Source of the DNA: Rhodospirillales bacterium
GTDB taxonomy: Bacteria > Pseudomonadota > Alphaproteobacteria > SP197
NCBI GenBank assembly: GCA_014323865.1
Contig: JACONG010000005.1
Location: 9,435-73,434 of the forward strand
Length of the DNA stretch: 64,000 bases
Direction: 5' to 3'
Shown here: positions 18,009 to 30,344 of the stretch, piece by piece
Layout: each line of letters begins with the position of its first letter
Numbering within the stretch: the stretch's first letter is position 1
Notes under the pieces: model-generated
Database searches by the model: none
What the model was told of the DNA's origin: nothing
Seen by the model: only the letters and a program-made list of their open reading frames with translations
Position numbers and translations under genes: made by a program

Positions 18009-18396
18009 ATGATCCGCGCCGCTACCAAAACCGCCGTTTTCTCGGGTGCCCTTGCCATCGCTCTTGCGTTCGCTCCGCCCCCGGCTTCAGCCTGGACAGC
18101 GGTGCCCATGCCGCATTCGCGGCGATCGACTCCGAGGACCTGAGGGGTCGCAATGGGACCCGACAGCTTCCGGAACCTCTCGACCACGACGGCGATCTCT
18201 TTCTCGACAACGGCAGCGGTCCGTTCGATACGGCCAACCTGATGTGCACCTCCAGCATCCATAACGACGGTGCGACCGGCGCGATGACCGGCAAGGGCAA
18301 ATGTGTCATGACCGCCGAGGACGGCACACAGATATACGCCATCTGACACTGCGAGGGCGCGGTGACTTGGGAGGTCACGACCGAGCTTTACTACGT
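18009..18396 (+). pseudogene. Secreted protein of unknown function, frameshifted
   Basis: ATG 18009 opens a clear signal peptide (basic start, AVFSGALAIALAFA, PPPASA cleavage region). The frame then ends within 20 codons. A neighbouring frame from about 18095 carries the likely mature part (AAFAAIDSEDLRGRNG, GDLFLDNGSGPFDTANLMC, GKGKCVMTAEDGTQIYAI) up to TGA at 18344-18346, after which HCEGAVTWEVTTELYYV still looks coding. One frameshift and one stop separate the pieces. Family not recognised. Confidence 0.5.
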
Positions 18397-18486
18397 CGTG
18401 TCGTCGGTCAGGACAATCGCGTCGTCGGAGGCATGCGATGTCGAGAGAATGACGGCGGCGAGAGCAACAGCGAGACTGCGAAGCAT
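18391..18486 (-). CDS. Orphan signal-peptide microORF
   Basis: ATG 18486 begins a 31-codon frame that is a near-ideal secretion signal (MLRSLAVALAAVILSTSHAS) followed by DDAIVLTDDTT and TAG at 18393-18391. It probably represents the 5' end of a secreted-protein gene whose body has been lost, since it runs head-on into the broken secreted gene on the other strand. A true secreted peptide cannot be excluded. Confidence 0.25.
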   Translation of the reverse strand: MLRSLAVALAAVILSTSHASDDAIVLTDDTT

Positions 18487-18519
18487 CGTGGCCATACTTC
18501 GGAGATAGCGAGGTGACGT

Positions 18520-18700
18520 GGCGCTGTCATCGTCCGGGCCAGCCATGAAACGACATCGTCAAGCGATGTCAGCCATCCCTCGTAATACGTCACATTGTTC
18601 CCGAGACCACCGCTGTGCGGCGCATAGACATCAATGAACACGACCGACTCATCGCCCGGAATCTCGTGGCTCCAACCAACCGGTGAATGAAGTCTTGATG
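18520..18700 (-). pseudogene. Cupin-domain remnant
   Basis: The reverse strand reads SPVGWSHEIPGDESVVFIDV, then YAPHSGGLGNNVTYYEGW. This is the last strand and tail of a small cupin (His in the second motif, followed by a hydrophobic VVFIDVYAP). No start codon or first cupin motif is present, so only the C-terminal part of the gene remains. Confidence 0.4.
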
Positions 18701-18896
18701 AACTGTCTCACTCATTGAACAAACAGACTAGGACTGTCGTCCTGTTATGTCCGCGCCATGTAGAAATGCTGGTAGAGAGCACGAGACCGGGCGTAGCTGG
18801 GAGGCCGCTCACCGTCTGGGCCGCCGACACGGTCCAGGCAGTGTCATCGCTGACGCTCCGCGATCGTCACAGCTTTATGTCTTCATTGGGAAAACA

Positions 18897-18972
<76 letters not shown>

Positions 18973-19128
18973 ACGCAAGAATGCAGCGTATAGCAGAGCG
19001 GACAAGGGCTGTCGAGGCCTCCACGGGTCGGGTTTTGCGCATGGCCATCATGCGGGCTGACAGGCTTCGCTCGCGGAGTCACAATACAGATCGACAACAG
19101 CACGGAGGCCCTGTTCATACGAGCCCTC

Positions 19129-19270
19129 TTGAGTGGGTTTACCGTTGCAATCATTTCAACCGCGTTCTTGCTGCAGAGCGCACAGGCCCAGCAAACGGTG
19201 AAGATCGGCGCCTATCACTTCCCCTACGCGACCAACACGGCCGACGGCATGGGTGGCATGGTGGAATCCG
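19129..19270 (+). pseudogene. Extracellular solute-binding protein N-terminal remnant
   Basis: The frame encodes a signal peptide (GFTVAIISTAFLLQSAQAQ) and the first strand of a family-3-type binding protein (TVKIGAYHFPYATNTADGMG), then loses similarity at about 19270. There it collides with a peptidase remnant on the opposite strand. Only about 45 codons of a roughly 250-residue protein remain. Confidence 0.5.
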
Positions 19271-19463
19271 ACACAGCAGGGGAAGAACGTGGCCGTCAGG
19301 TTCCCCGCCTCATCAGCGGCAGGTCCATGTAACCGTTGCCGGTGACGGCGCTGAGGTCCTCGTCGAGGTCGAGCCAGCGCACAACTGTGTCGACATGCGT
19401 GTCGATGACGATCAGGGAGTCATGGAATGCGTCGCGCTTCGTTGCTGATCTCGATCATGTCTG
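19255..19463 (-). pseudogene. Peptidase M19 (renal dipeptidase-like) N-terminal remnant
   Basis: The reverse strand reads AFHDSLIVIDTHVDTVVRWL, then DLDEDLSAVTGNGYMDLP and RRGNLTATFFPCCVG. This is the start of an M19 membrane-dipeptidase family protein with the metal-binding D-x-H-x-D. The likely start ATG (19457-19455, in MIEISNEAR) is in a different frame, so there is a frameshift within the first 15 codons. The rest of the gene is gone. Confidence 0.55.
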
Positions 19464-19520
19464 CCCCCTGCTTGTGTTGTTCGGCATGATAAACTCATCG
19501 GGAGGACACCAAAGCGCCTG

Positions 19521-20687
19521 TCAGAACGGCCCTCCGCCGGGCCGGCGCGGAATCGGAATGTCGCGGTGGACATGGGCGCTGGCGAGCATGCCGAAGCCGA
19601 CCATCAGAGTGAGCATAGCCGTGCCGCCATAGGAGATCAGCGGCAGCGGGACACCGACCACAGGAATCAGCCCCGTCACCATGGCGATGTTGATGAAGAC
19701 GTAGAGGAAAAAGGTGACGATCACGCCAAGCGAGAGAAGCCTGCCGAACTGACTGCTGCTGCGCAGAGCGACGCCAAAGCCATAGGAGATGATCAGCAGA
19801 TAAAGTGCAATCAGGAGGAGGGCACCGACCATCCCGAGTTCCTCAGCGAGCATGGTGAAGATGAAGTCGGTCTGCTTCTCGGGCAGGAAGTTGAGGTGGC
19901 TCTGGGTGCCTTCGAGGAAACCCTTGCCAAACAATCCACCCGACCCCAAGGCGATCTTGGACTGGGTGATGTGATAACCCGCGCCCAACGGATCGCGTGA
20001 GGGTTCGAGGAAGGTCAGCACTCGTTCCTGCTGGTAGGAATGGAGCGTGTTCCAGATGACGGGCAACGACCCCAGGGCGACGATGAGGCCTCCGACGAAC
20101 CAGCGAATCGCGATACCCGCAAGGAACATCAGCACCACGCCGCCGGCGACGATCATGACGGCTGTACCGAGGTCGGGCTGACGCAGGACAAGTGCGGTCG
20201 GCATGGCGATCAAAATCAGCGGCAACAGAAGACTGGTCCACTTGCGCGCCTGCTCAGGCGCCAGACCGTGGAAGTAGCGGGCGAGCACAAGCACCAGCGC
20301 GATCTTCATGATCTCCGACGGCTGAAGCTGGAACCGGAGCCCCGGAAGGTTGATCTCAATCCAGCGCTGAGCGCCCATGCCGATCGTACCCTTGAGCTCG
20401 ACCGCCACCAGCAACAGCAGCGCAAGGCTATAGATCGGATAGGCGAAGCGGTGAAGCTGACGGATATCGACCATGGCGATCGCCAACATGAGCGTAAGGC
20501 CCATACAGAAGCGGATCATCTGGGCCATGGCCCAAGGCCTGACGTCACCGCCGGCCGCGGAATAGAGCATGGCGCAGCCAAGTGCCGCGGTGAGCATGAG
20601 CAAGGCCACCAGGCCCCAGCTCATGCCGCCGAGCTTCTGGCCCATGGTGAGACCTTCGGGCCCGAAGCGTTCTCCCCAGGCGACCAC
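19521..20687 (-). CDS. rodA: Rod-shape peptidoglycan glycosyltransferase RodA
   Basis: A SEDS-family polytopic membrane protein of 388 residues with about ten hydrophobic helices. SEDS signatures are present: LQPSEIMKIALVLVLARYF, LRQPDLGTA, and near the C-terminus NIAMVTGLIPVVGVPLPLIS followed by YGG. It polymerises lipid II during cell elongation together with PBP2. I place the start at GTG 20687, two bases after the mrdA stop, giving an N-terminus of normal length; ATG 20645 is the alternative. It is the last gene of the mreBCD-mrdA-rodA operon. Confidence 0.9.
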   Translation of the reverse strand: MVAWGERFGPEGLTMGQKLGGMSWGLVALLMLTAALGCAMLYSAAGGDVRPWAMAQMIRFCMGLTLMLAIAMVDIRQLHRFAYPIYSLALLLLVAVELKGTIGMGAQRWIEINLPGLRFQLQPSEIMKIALVLVLARYFHGLAPEQARKWTSLLLPLILIAMPTALVLRQPDLGTAVMIVAGGVVLMFLAGIAIRWFVGGLIVALGSLPVIWNTLHSYQQERVLTFLEPSRDPLGAGYHITQSKIALGSGGLFGKGFLEGTQSHLNFLPEKQTDFIFTMLAEELGMVGALLLIALYLLIISYGFGVALRSSSQFGRLLSLGVIVTFFLYVFINIAMVTGLIPVVGVPLPLISYGGTAMLTLMVGFGMLASAHVHRDIPIPRRPGGGPF

Positions 20688-20689
20688 GA

Positions 20690-22546
20690 TCAGACCTCCC
20701 GGAGCGGGTCGACGCCGTCGCCGCCGAGCGGCCAGCGGACCGACTCGCGCCGCTGCGCCTCGCGCATCACGTCGCGCGCAACCGGCGCGGCCGCGGTCGA
20801 GCCGCCGCCGCCGTGGTCGATGATGACGGCGCAGGCGTAGCGCGGCGCATGGAGCGGGGCATAGGCGACGAAGAGCGCGTGGTCGCGGTGGTGCCAAGGC
20901 ACCTCCTCGTCGTCGAGGCCAGCCTCGCGTTCGACCGCCGTGATGCGCCGGACCTGGGCAGTGCCGGTCTTGCCGGCCATCTTCATGCCCTCGTCCTTGA
21001 TCCGCGCGCGATAGGCCGTGCCGCCGTCTGGGTTGTTCACGACCTCGAACATGCCCTGCCGGATCACCTCGAGATGTTCGGGCACAACCCCCAGAGGTTC
21101 GAAGGCCGGCACATCGGGCGCATCGGGCAGGCGCGCAAGGCGCGGCGTTACCTTCACCTGGCCGTTCCCCAGCCGCGCCGTCATGACCGCGAGCTGCAGC
21201 GGCGTGCTCAGCATGTAGCCCTGGCCGATGCCGGTGTTGAGCGTCTCGCCGCCCAACCAGGGTTCACCGTAGACCGCCTCCTTCCAGCCGCGCGTCGGAA
21301 CGAGACCGGGCCGTTCACCGATGAGCTCGACATCGGTCACGGCACCGAAGCCGAACCGTTCGGCCATGGCGGCGGTCTTGTCGATGCCGAGTTGCCTGGC
21401 AATCTCGTAGAAGTAGACGTCGCAGGAGTGCTTGAGTGCCTGGACCATGTTCATGTCGCCGTGGCCCCAGCTCCGCCAGCAGTGGAACCGGTGGTTGCCG
21501 AGCGTGTAGTGCCCCGGGCACCAGACCTCGTCCCCGGGCGTGACGATGCCCTCCTCCAGCGCCGCCAGCGCGACGACCATCTTGAAGGTCGAACCCGGCG
21601 GGTACTGGCCGGCGATCGCCTTGTTGACGAGCGGCGTCCTGGGATCGTTCAGCAGGGCCTGCCATGCCTCGCTGCTGAGGCCGTAGTTGAACGCGTTGGG
21701 ATCGAAGCCCGGTGACGAAACCAGCGCCAAGATGTCGCCGTTGAGCAGATCCATGACCACGACCGAACCGGCCTGATCCTGCATCTGTCTCGCGGCAAAT
21801 GCCTGCAGGCCCACGTCGATCGTCAGGCGCAACTCGGAACCCGACACGCCCTCGACACTGGAGATCTCGCGGATGACGCGGCCGTAGGCGTTGACCTCGA
21901 CGTTCTGTGTCCCGGCCGAACCGCGCAGACTCTGCTCAAAGACCTTCTCCACGCCGTTCTTTCCGGTGCGGAACCCGGGTAGTTCGAGCAGCGGATCCCC
22001 GTCGAGTTCCGTTTCCGAAACAGCGCTGACATATCCCGTCACATGCGTCGCCAGCTCACCATAGGGATAGAATCGGCTCTGGCGCGATTCGATCAGAACA
22101 CCGGGGAGTTCCGGAAGGTTCACCTCAATCTTGGCGACCTCACTCCAGGAGATATCTTCACGCACGGTCACCGGCACGAACGCGCTGCGCTGCGCGGTTT
22201 CCTTCAGGACCCACCGTATCTCGTGATCGTCGAGATCGATCAGCTGACCTATGCGTTCGAGCGTGTCTTCGACGCTATCGGTCTGCTCAGACACCAGAAC
22301 GAGCTGATAGGTCTGTCGGTTGATCGCCAGCCCCTGGCCGAAGCGATCGACGATCAGACCGCGCAGAGGCGGCAGAAGACGCAGGTTGATCCGGTTGTCG
22401 TCGGACTGGATCTGGTACTCCGGCGCCTTGACGACCTGCAGGTAGTAGAGATTGGCCGCAAGGCCCGAGACCAGCACAAGCTGGCCTCCGGCGAGCATGA
22501 GCGCGCGGCGTGTGAACTGCTTGCGCTGGTCGATATCCTGGCGCAT
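20690..22546 (-). CDS. mrdA: Penicillin-binding protein 2 (elongasome transpeptidase)
   Basis: A 618-residue class B PBP with an N-terminal membrane anchor (LMLAGGQLVLVSGLAANLYYL), a pedestal domain and a transpeptidase domain. The active-site Ser is in PPGSTFK, the second motif SCD is in LKHSCDVYFYE, and the KTG box is KMAGKTGTAQ. It cross-links peptidoglycan during lateral growth with RodA. It follows mreD after a single base and precedes rodA by two bases, so the operon is tightly coupled. Confidence 0.93.
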   Translation of the reverse strand: MRQDIDQRKQFTRRALMLAGGQLVLVSGLAANLYYLQVVKAPEYQIQSDDNRINLRLLPPLRGLIVDRFGQGLAINRQTYQLVLVSEQTDSVEDTLERIGQLIDLDDHEIRWVLKETAQRSAFVPVTVREDISWSEVAKIEVNLPELPGVLIESRQSRFYPYGELATHVTGYVSAVSETELDGDPLLELPGFRTGKNGVEKVFEQSLRGSAGTQNVEVNAYGRVIREISSVEGVSGSELRLTIDVGLQAFAARQMQDQAGSVVVMDLLNGDILALVSSPGFDPNAFNYGLSSEAWQALLNDPRTPLVNKAIAGQYPPGSTFKMVVALAALEEGIVTPGDEVWCPGHYTLGNHRFHCWRSWGHGDMNMVQALKHSCDVYFYEIARQLGIDKTAAMAERFGFGAVTDVELIGERPGLVPTRGWKEAVYGEPWLGGETLNTGIGQGYMLSTPLQLAVMTARLGNGQVKVTPRLARLPDAPDVPAFEPLGVVPEHLEVIRQGMFEVVNNPDGGTAYRARIKDEGMKMAGKTGTAQVRRITAVEREAGLDDEEVPWHHRDHALFVAYAPLHAPRYACAVIIDHGGGGSTAAAPVARDVMREAQRRESVRWPLGGDGVDPLREV

Positions 22547-22547
22547 G

Positions 22548-23087
22548 TCAGCTTCGTCCGATCGCAGGCAGGCGTGGCATGGGCAGAAGGATCTGGCAGC
22601 GTGTCAGGAGCCACGCCGTCGGCGGGAAGAGCACCACGGTCATCAGCGCCTGCACGAGCACCCGCAGGATATCGAGACCTTGAAAGAGGTAGATCGAGGC
22701 GATCAGCCATCCGAGCAGCGCCGCAGGCAGCATAACGAGCGCAAAGCCGGACCACAAGACGTGAAACGGCTTGCCTATGAAGAAGCGGCGCTGCGCCAGA
22801 ACGATGCGCCGGACCACAATCAGCACGAGCGACGTCATGCCCAGCGGCGTCCCCGTGACAACATCAGTCACAAGACCGATGGCGAAGGCCGCACCGTAGG
22901 TCATGAGATCGGGTCGGTAGATCGTCCAGAAGAACACGGCCACGACGCCAAGCTGGGGGACGACCTCACCGATGTGACCGAAATAAAGCGGTGTGGCTGT
23001 TGCCAGAACCAGAAGAATCCCGGTGAATGGCGGTGCCAGCGCCACGACGCCCTGACGCAGCTTGCGAATCCAGCCGTCCATTACCAT
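22548..23087 (-). CDS. mreD: Rod-shape-determining protein MreD
   Basis: A 179-residue inner-membrane protein with five or six hydrophobic helices (for example LAPPFTGILLVLATATPLYF and the segment around FGAAFAIGLVTDVVTGTPLG). The fit is by topology, length and position between mreC and mrdA. It links MreC and the PBP2/RodA synthase complex. It overlaps the end of mreC by seven bases. Confidence 0.85.
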   Translation of the reverse strand: MVMDGWIRKLRQGVVALAPPFTGILLVLATATPLYFGHIGEVVPQLGVVAVFFWTIYRPDLMTYGAAFAIGLVTDVVTGTPLGMTSLVLIVVRRIVLAQRRFFIGKPFHVLWSGFALVMLPAALLGWLIASIYLFQGLDILRVLVQALMTVVLFPPTAWLLTRCQILLPMPRLPAIGRS

Positions 23088-23941
23088 AGCTGTCCCGTCG
23101 CCCCGGCCTCCCGCGTCGACGGCAGCAGACCGGGCAGAGCGTAGTCGAGCACACGAACATGCTCGATCCGTGCGGCATCAACGAAAGGCGTGACATGCCA
23201 GACGCCATCCTCGTTCGCCGTGACCACCCCGACCGCGAGACCCGGCGGCAGCATGCCGCCCTCGCCCGAGGTCATCAAGCGGTCGCCGATCATGATGTCG
23301 GCGCCATCGGCCACGAACATGAGCGAGAGCGTGTCGGAGTTGTCACCGGCGGCGATGGCCGGCGAGCGGTTGGATCCCAGCACGACCGGGACGCGGCTGT
23401 TGAGGTCGGTCAGCAGCAGCACGCGGGCGCTGCGTGTGCCGACCTCGACGATGCGCCCCAGCATGCCGTGTGACGTGACCACGGCCTGGCCGACATCAAG
23501 ACCGGCGACCGAACCGGCGTTGATCAGGGCGGTCCGCACGAAGGTGCCGCTCGACATGCCGATGATTCGAGCTGTGACGAAAGCGTCACGCGGCTCGGCG
23601 ACGACCGACAGGAGGTCGCGGTATTGGTCGTTTTCGGCCTCAAGCTGACGCGCGACCGCCTGCCAGTGGAGCAGGCGTTCGTTTTCGGCGCGCAGCCGGG
23701 CGTTCTCGTCATAAACCTCGAAGAAGTGGTCAACCCGGGCGACCACGGAGTCGACCGTAGCCATCGGTTTCGAGACGATCTCGATCACCGGTGCCAAGAC
23801 GTCGACGGCTTGGGTGCGGAGCATGCTGACCGCAGGATGATCGATCCGGCTCAGCACCATCAAACCGATCGCGATGCCGACGAAAAGCGGGAAGGCAAAG
23901 CGCTGGATCACGCCGCCGAGCGAGAGAGCGGTCTTCAGCAT
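23081..23941 (-). CDS. mreC: Rod-shape-determining protein MreC
   Basis: A 286-residue protein with one N-terminal membrane helix (FAFPLFVGIAIGLMVLSRI), a periplasmic coiled coil (DENARLRAENERLLHWQAVA) and the beta-barrel domain (for example VVTSHGMLGRIVEVGTRSAR and LMTSGEGGMLPPGLAVGVV). It scaffolds the elongasome in the periplasm and activates PBP2. It lies 36 bases after mreB and overlaps mreD. Confidence 0.92.
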   Translation of the reverse strand: MLKTALSLGGVIQRFAFPLFVGIAIGLMVLSRIDHPAVSMLRTQAVDVLAPVIEIVSKPMATVDSVVARVDHFFEVYDENARLRAENERLLHWQAVARQLEAENDQYRDLLSVVAEPRDAFVTARIIGMSSGTFVRTALINAGSVAGLDVGQAVVTSHGMLGRIVEVGTRSARVLLLTDLNSRVPVVLGSNRSPAIAAGDNSDTLSLMFVADGADIMIGDRLMTSGEGGMLPPGLAVGVVTANEDGVWHVTPFVDAARIEHVRVLDYALPGLLPSTREAGATGQLW

Positions 23942-23977
23942 CGTCCGTCAGCCACCCGCGCCCCTCCTTCGCGATCG

Positions 23978-25042
<1,065 letters not shown>

Positions 25043-25306
25043 TCAGAACGATCCCGCCGAATCTCAAATATGCGCACCACGGCCGCAGCGCCGGACACGC
25101 TTTACGCGAAGGCCACACCCATCCACTCAATCGGACGAGCAACTCCGTGTTTTACAAGCTTTTTCCGAGGCCTGAGCCTGAGACGTCATACCATGAATGC
25201 GCAAGGCCCACGACCGGAAAAGAGCCGGCACACCCGATTCGGGCATGTCGGAGTCAAAATAGGACGTGAAAGCGGCGCAACCAAGGCACCGTTCCGTTTT
25301 GAAACG

Positions 25307-26861
<1,555 letters not shown>

Positions 26862-26930
26862 GGATCTGTTCCGGGATGAGGTGGCCTGAACGCGGCCGGA
26901 TGGGCAAAGGGTGAAGCGGCGGGTCCCGGC

Positions 26931-28700
26931 CTATATCAGGACCATGCCCTCATCCTTGTGCGCCGCGTCGAGTTCCACCCCGTCGTCAGGGCTCATCATG
27001 ATCTGATTATGCGCCGCGCCCGCGGGAATCATCGGGTAGACGTTCTCGTTGGGATCGACACAGATGTCAGCGATGACCGCCCTGGGTGTGGCGATCATCT
27101 CGTCGATGACATCATCCAGTTCGTCGGGATTGCTGGCGCGCAGGCCAACGGCACCGAAGGACTCGGCGAGCTTCACGAAATCGGGCAGCGAATCCATGTA
27201 GCTTTCCGAGTAGCGCCCGCTGAAGAAGAACTCTTGCCACTGGCGCACCATGCCCATCCACTGGTTGTTGAGGATGAACACCTTCACCGGCAGGCGGTAC
27301 TGCGCCAGCGTCGACATCTCCTGAATGTTCATCAGGATCGAGGCCTCACCGGCGACGTCGATGACCAGCGCATCGGGATGGGCGATCTGCACGCCCATGG
27401 CGGCCGGCAGGCCGTAACCCATGGTGCCCAGACCACCGGAGGTCATCCAGCGGTTCGGCTTCTCGAAACCGATGAACTGGGCGGCCCACATCTGGTGCTG
27501 ACCGACCTCGGTGGTCACGAACGCGTCGTCCCTGTCCTGCAGACGCGCATTCAGGCGTTCCAGTGCCTGCTGCGGCTTGATGACGCCGTCGGCGGGCTTG
27601 TAGGTGAACGACTTGGGCTTGCGCCAGGCGTCGATCTGATCCCACCAGGCCGCCAGCGCCTTGCCGTCGGGTTTGGCCTGACGCGACTTCCAGATCTTGC
27701 TGAGGTCCTCGAGCACATAGGCGCAGTCGCCGATGATCGGCACGTCGACCGGAATGTTCTTGTTGATTGACGAGGCATCAATGTCGATGTGGATCTTCTT
27801 CGAGTCCGGCGAGAAGGCATTGACCCGGCCGGTCACACGGTCGTCGAACCGGGCGCCGACGCACAGCATGACATCACAGTCGTGCATGCACATGTTCGCT
27901 TCGCGCGACCCATGCATGCCGACCATGCCGATGAAGTTCTTGTGCGACGACGACAGCGCGCCCAATCCCATCAGCGTCAGCGTGGTCGGATAACCGGTCG
28001 TGTCGACCAGATTGGTCAGCAGCTGCGAGGCCGAAGGACCGGCGTTGATCACGCCGCCACCGGCATAGATCAGCGGGCGCTTGGCGTTGGCGAGGAGTTC
28101 GACCGCTTCCTCGATCTTGCCGAGGTCGCCCTTGACCTGCGGATTGTAGCTGCGGTGCTGCACCTGCGCCGGCGGAAGATAGTCGCCGAGCGAGGTCATC
28201 ACATCCTTCGGCAGATCGACCACCACGGGCCCCGGACGGCCGCTGCGGGCGACATGCAAGGCCTCGTGGATCACGCGGGCCAGATCGTCGACATGCTTCA
28301 CGAGGTAGTTGTGCTTCGTGCACGGCCGGGTGATGCCGACCGTGTCGGCCTCCTGAAAGGCGTCGTTGCCGATCAGATGGGTCGGCACCTGGCCGGTCAG
28401 GCAGACCACAGGAATCGAATCCATCAGCGCGTCGGCCAGGCCGGTCACGCAGTTGGTCGCACCGGGGCCCGATGTCACCAGCACCACGCCGACCTTGCCG
28501 GTCGAGCGTGCGTAGCCTTCAGCGGCATGCACCGCGCCGCCTTCCTGGCGCACCAGGATGTGGCGCAGGTGGTTATGCTGGAAGATCGCGTCGTAGATCG
28601 GCAGTACCGCACCGCCGGGATACCCGAATACGACGTCAACGCCCTGATCGGTCAGAGCTTTGACGAGGATTTCGGAGCCGGTCATACGGTCCTGCGCCAC
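26931..28700 (-). CDS. ilvB: Acetolactate synthase large subunit
   Basis: A thiamine-diphosphate enzyme of 589 residues. The catalytic Glu is in VRQEGGAVHAAEGYAR and the cofactor motif begins at GDG-like VAGEASILMNIQEMSTL. It condenses pyruvate to acetolactate (or with 2-ketobutyrate). I use GTG 28700 as start because GGAGGA lies eight bases upstream; the frame is open to 28817, and ATG 28685 is a further option. In the cofactor motif the second Gly of the usual GDGSF is replaced (GEASI), a variant seen in the family. Confidence 0.93.
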   Translation of the reverse strand: MAQDRMTGSEILVKALTDQGVDVVFGYPGGAVLPIYDAIFQHNHLRHILVRQEGGAVHAAEGYARSTGKVGVVLVTSGPGATNCVTGLADALMDSIPVVCLTGQVPTHLIGNDAFQEADTVGITRPCTKHNYLVKHVDDLARVIHEALHVARSGRPGPVVVDLPKDVMTSLGDYLPPAQVQHRSYNPQVKGDLGKIEEAVELLANAKRPLIYAGGGVINAGPSASQLLTNLVDTTGYPTTLTLMGLGALSSSHKNFIGMVGMHGSREANMCMHDCDVMLCVGARFDDRVTGRVNAFSPDSKKIHIDIDASSINKNIPVDVPIIGDCAYVLEDLSKIWKSRQAKPDGKALAAWWDQIDAWRKPKSFTYKPADGVIKPQQALERLNARLQDRDDAFVTTEVGQHQMWAAQFIGFEKPNRWMTSGGLGTMGYGLPAAMGVQIAHPDALVIDVAGEASILMNIQEMSTLAQYRLPVKVFILNNQWMGMVRQWQEFFFSGRYSESYMDSLPDFVKLAESFGAVGLRASNPDELDDVIDEMIATPRAVIADICVDPNENVYPMIPAGAAHNQIMMSPDDGVELDAAHKDEGMVLI

Positions 28701-28847
28701 AGTTTCGTCCTCCAGCAGGGAGCCGGCCTGGAGGCCACCTGCATAGGGTTTGATCTCAACTGATTGTCCGCGACGACCGAGCGCCTGCCTCAGGCGTGAC
28801 ACAGGCACGGAGCGCAAAGCACTCCGCGTCTTCGCGAAAGCTGGAAC

Positions 28848-29807
28848 CTAGGCCGGAGTCCCCTGGGCGGTCAACAGAAACTGCGCCGCGCTCTCAACCG
28901 CCGATTCCGCCGCCTTGTCATGGCCGAAACCCTCGATCCGCAGGGCCTCGGCAGCCTGATGGCGAAACCAGGTCGACTGCCGCTTGGCATAGCGCCGTGT
29001 ACCTGTCTTTGCACGTTCCGCGGCCTCCTCAAGCGAGAGATGCCCGTCGAGATGAGCCATCAGGTGCGGCACGCCCAAGGCCCGCATCGCCGGCAGCGAG
29101 GAATCAAGCCCTCGTGCGGTGAGCTGGCGGACCTCATCGAGCGCGCCTGCGGCGAGCATGGCGTCGAACCGCGACTCGCAAGATCGGTAGAGCGCATCGC
29201 GCGCCGGCGCGACCACGAGATAGAGCAAAGGACCAGGCCAGGCGCCGGTCCGGGGCCGCTTCCGCCATTCCGAGAGCGGAACCCCCGTCAGCTCAAGGAC
29301 TTCGAGGGCACGCTGGATCCGCTGACTGTCGCCGGGCGGCAGCTGGGCGGCCAGGTCGGGATCACAGGCCACAAGCTCGGCGTGGAGCACCTCGGATCCC
29401 TCGGCGGCAAGGCGTACCGACAGTCTCTGGCGCAGGTCAGGGGGCGTTTCGGGGATGGGAGACAGCCCCTTGCGAAAGGCTTCGAGATAGAGCCCGGTGC
29501 CACCGACCAGGATCGGGACCCTGCCCACCTGCACAGCCTGATCCGCCGCGTCATGGGCAAGACCGTGCCAGAGACCGACCGAACAGCGCTCGGCGGCATC
29601 AATCGCCCCGTAGAGACGATGCGGCAGGGCCGCCTCGTCCTGGGGCGACGGCCGTGCGGTCAGCACACGCAGATCGGCGTAGACCTGCATGCTGTCGGCG
29701 TTGATCAGAATGCCGCTCACCGCCCTGGCAAGCCGCATGGCGAGGCCCGATTTGCCCGAAGCCGTCGGTCCGCCGAGCAGAATCACGGGCCCGCTTGTGA
29801 CTGTCAT
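28848..29807 (-). CDS. miaA: tRNA dimethylallyltransferase
   Basis: A 319-residue enzyme with the P-loop GGPTASGKS at residues 12-20, the DSMQVYADL motif and VGGTGLYLEAFRKGL. It adds dimethylallyl to A37 of tRNAs reading UNN codons. The C-terminal RRYAKRQSTWFRHQ is the usual tRNA-binding segment. It is divergent from the broken serB gene, an arrangement common in alphaproteobacteria. Confidence 0.95.
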   Translation of the reverse strand: MTVTSGPVILLGGPTASGKSGLAMRLARAVSGILINADSMQVYADLRVLTARPSPQDEAALPHRLYGAIDAAERCSVGLWHGLAHDAADQAVQVGRVPILVGGTGLYLEAFRKGLSPIPETPPDLRQRLSVRLAAEGSEVLHAELVACDPDLAAQLPPGDSQRIQRALEVLELTGVPLSEWRKRPRTGAWPGPLLYLVVAPARDALYRSCESRFDAMLAAGALDEVRQLTARGLDSSLPAMRALGVPHLMAHLDGHLSLEEAAERAKTGTRRYAKRQSTWFRHQAAEALRIEGFGHDKAAESAVESAAQFLLTAQGTPA

Positions 29808-29834
29808 GGCGACCTCCTACCGTCGCGCAATGGC

Positions 29835-30335
29835 ATGGGTCCCGCACTGATCGCCGTCGAATGCATCGACGTTCTGGCTGCCCGCGCGGGAATCGGGGAC
29901 ACAATCGCCGACATCACGGCGCGCACCATACGGGGCGAGCTGGAGTTCGGCCAATCCCCGCGCGAGCAGGTGCGATTGCTCGAAGGCGCGTCCGAAGCGC
30001 TCCCGGAGGCGGCCTTCTGACCGGCACCCTCACAGAACCCGTCCTCGACTGCGACGCCAAACGCCGGATCATTCATGCGAGGCTGGGCCCATGAGCACCG
30101 ACTCTCACCGGCAGAAACGCTGGCCGTCGGCAATGGTGCCAACGATATCGCGATGATCGAAGCAACCGGTCTGGTCGTGGGCTATCATCCGGTGCCGGCC
30201 GTCGCCGAGGTGGCGGACGCGGTGACCCGCCACAACGACCTGACGGCGTTGCCCTACGCCCAAGGATACCGGCGCGACACGTTCGTCGAGGTCTGGAGCG
30301 GATCGCACTCAGTTGGAACCGCTCTGCATCCTTGA
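29835..30335 (+). pseudogene. serB: Phosphoserine phosphatase (SerB), deleted and frameshifted
   Basis: Fragments follow SerB order: IAVECIDVLAARAGIGDTIA, then ITARTIRGELEFGQSPREQV, up to TGA at about 30020. LTGTLTEPVLDCDAKRR follows in another frame. After a second frame change come LSPAETLAVGNGANDIAMIE and the tail DLTALPYAQGY. The N-terminal part with the catalytic DMDSTMI and the segment with the nucleophile-proximal Ser/Gly motif are missing. SerB makes serine from phosphoserine. Its usual neighbours miaA and degP are intact on either side. Confidence 0.85.
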
Positions 30336-30344
30336 AGACTCAGG

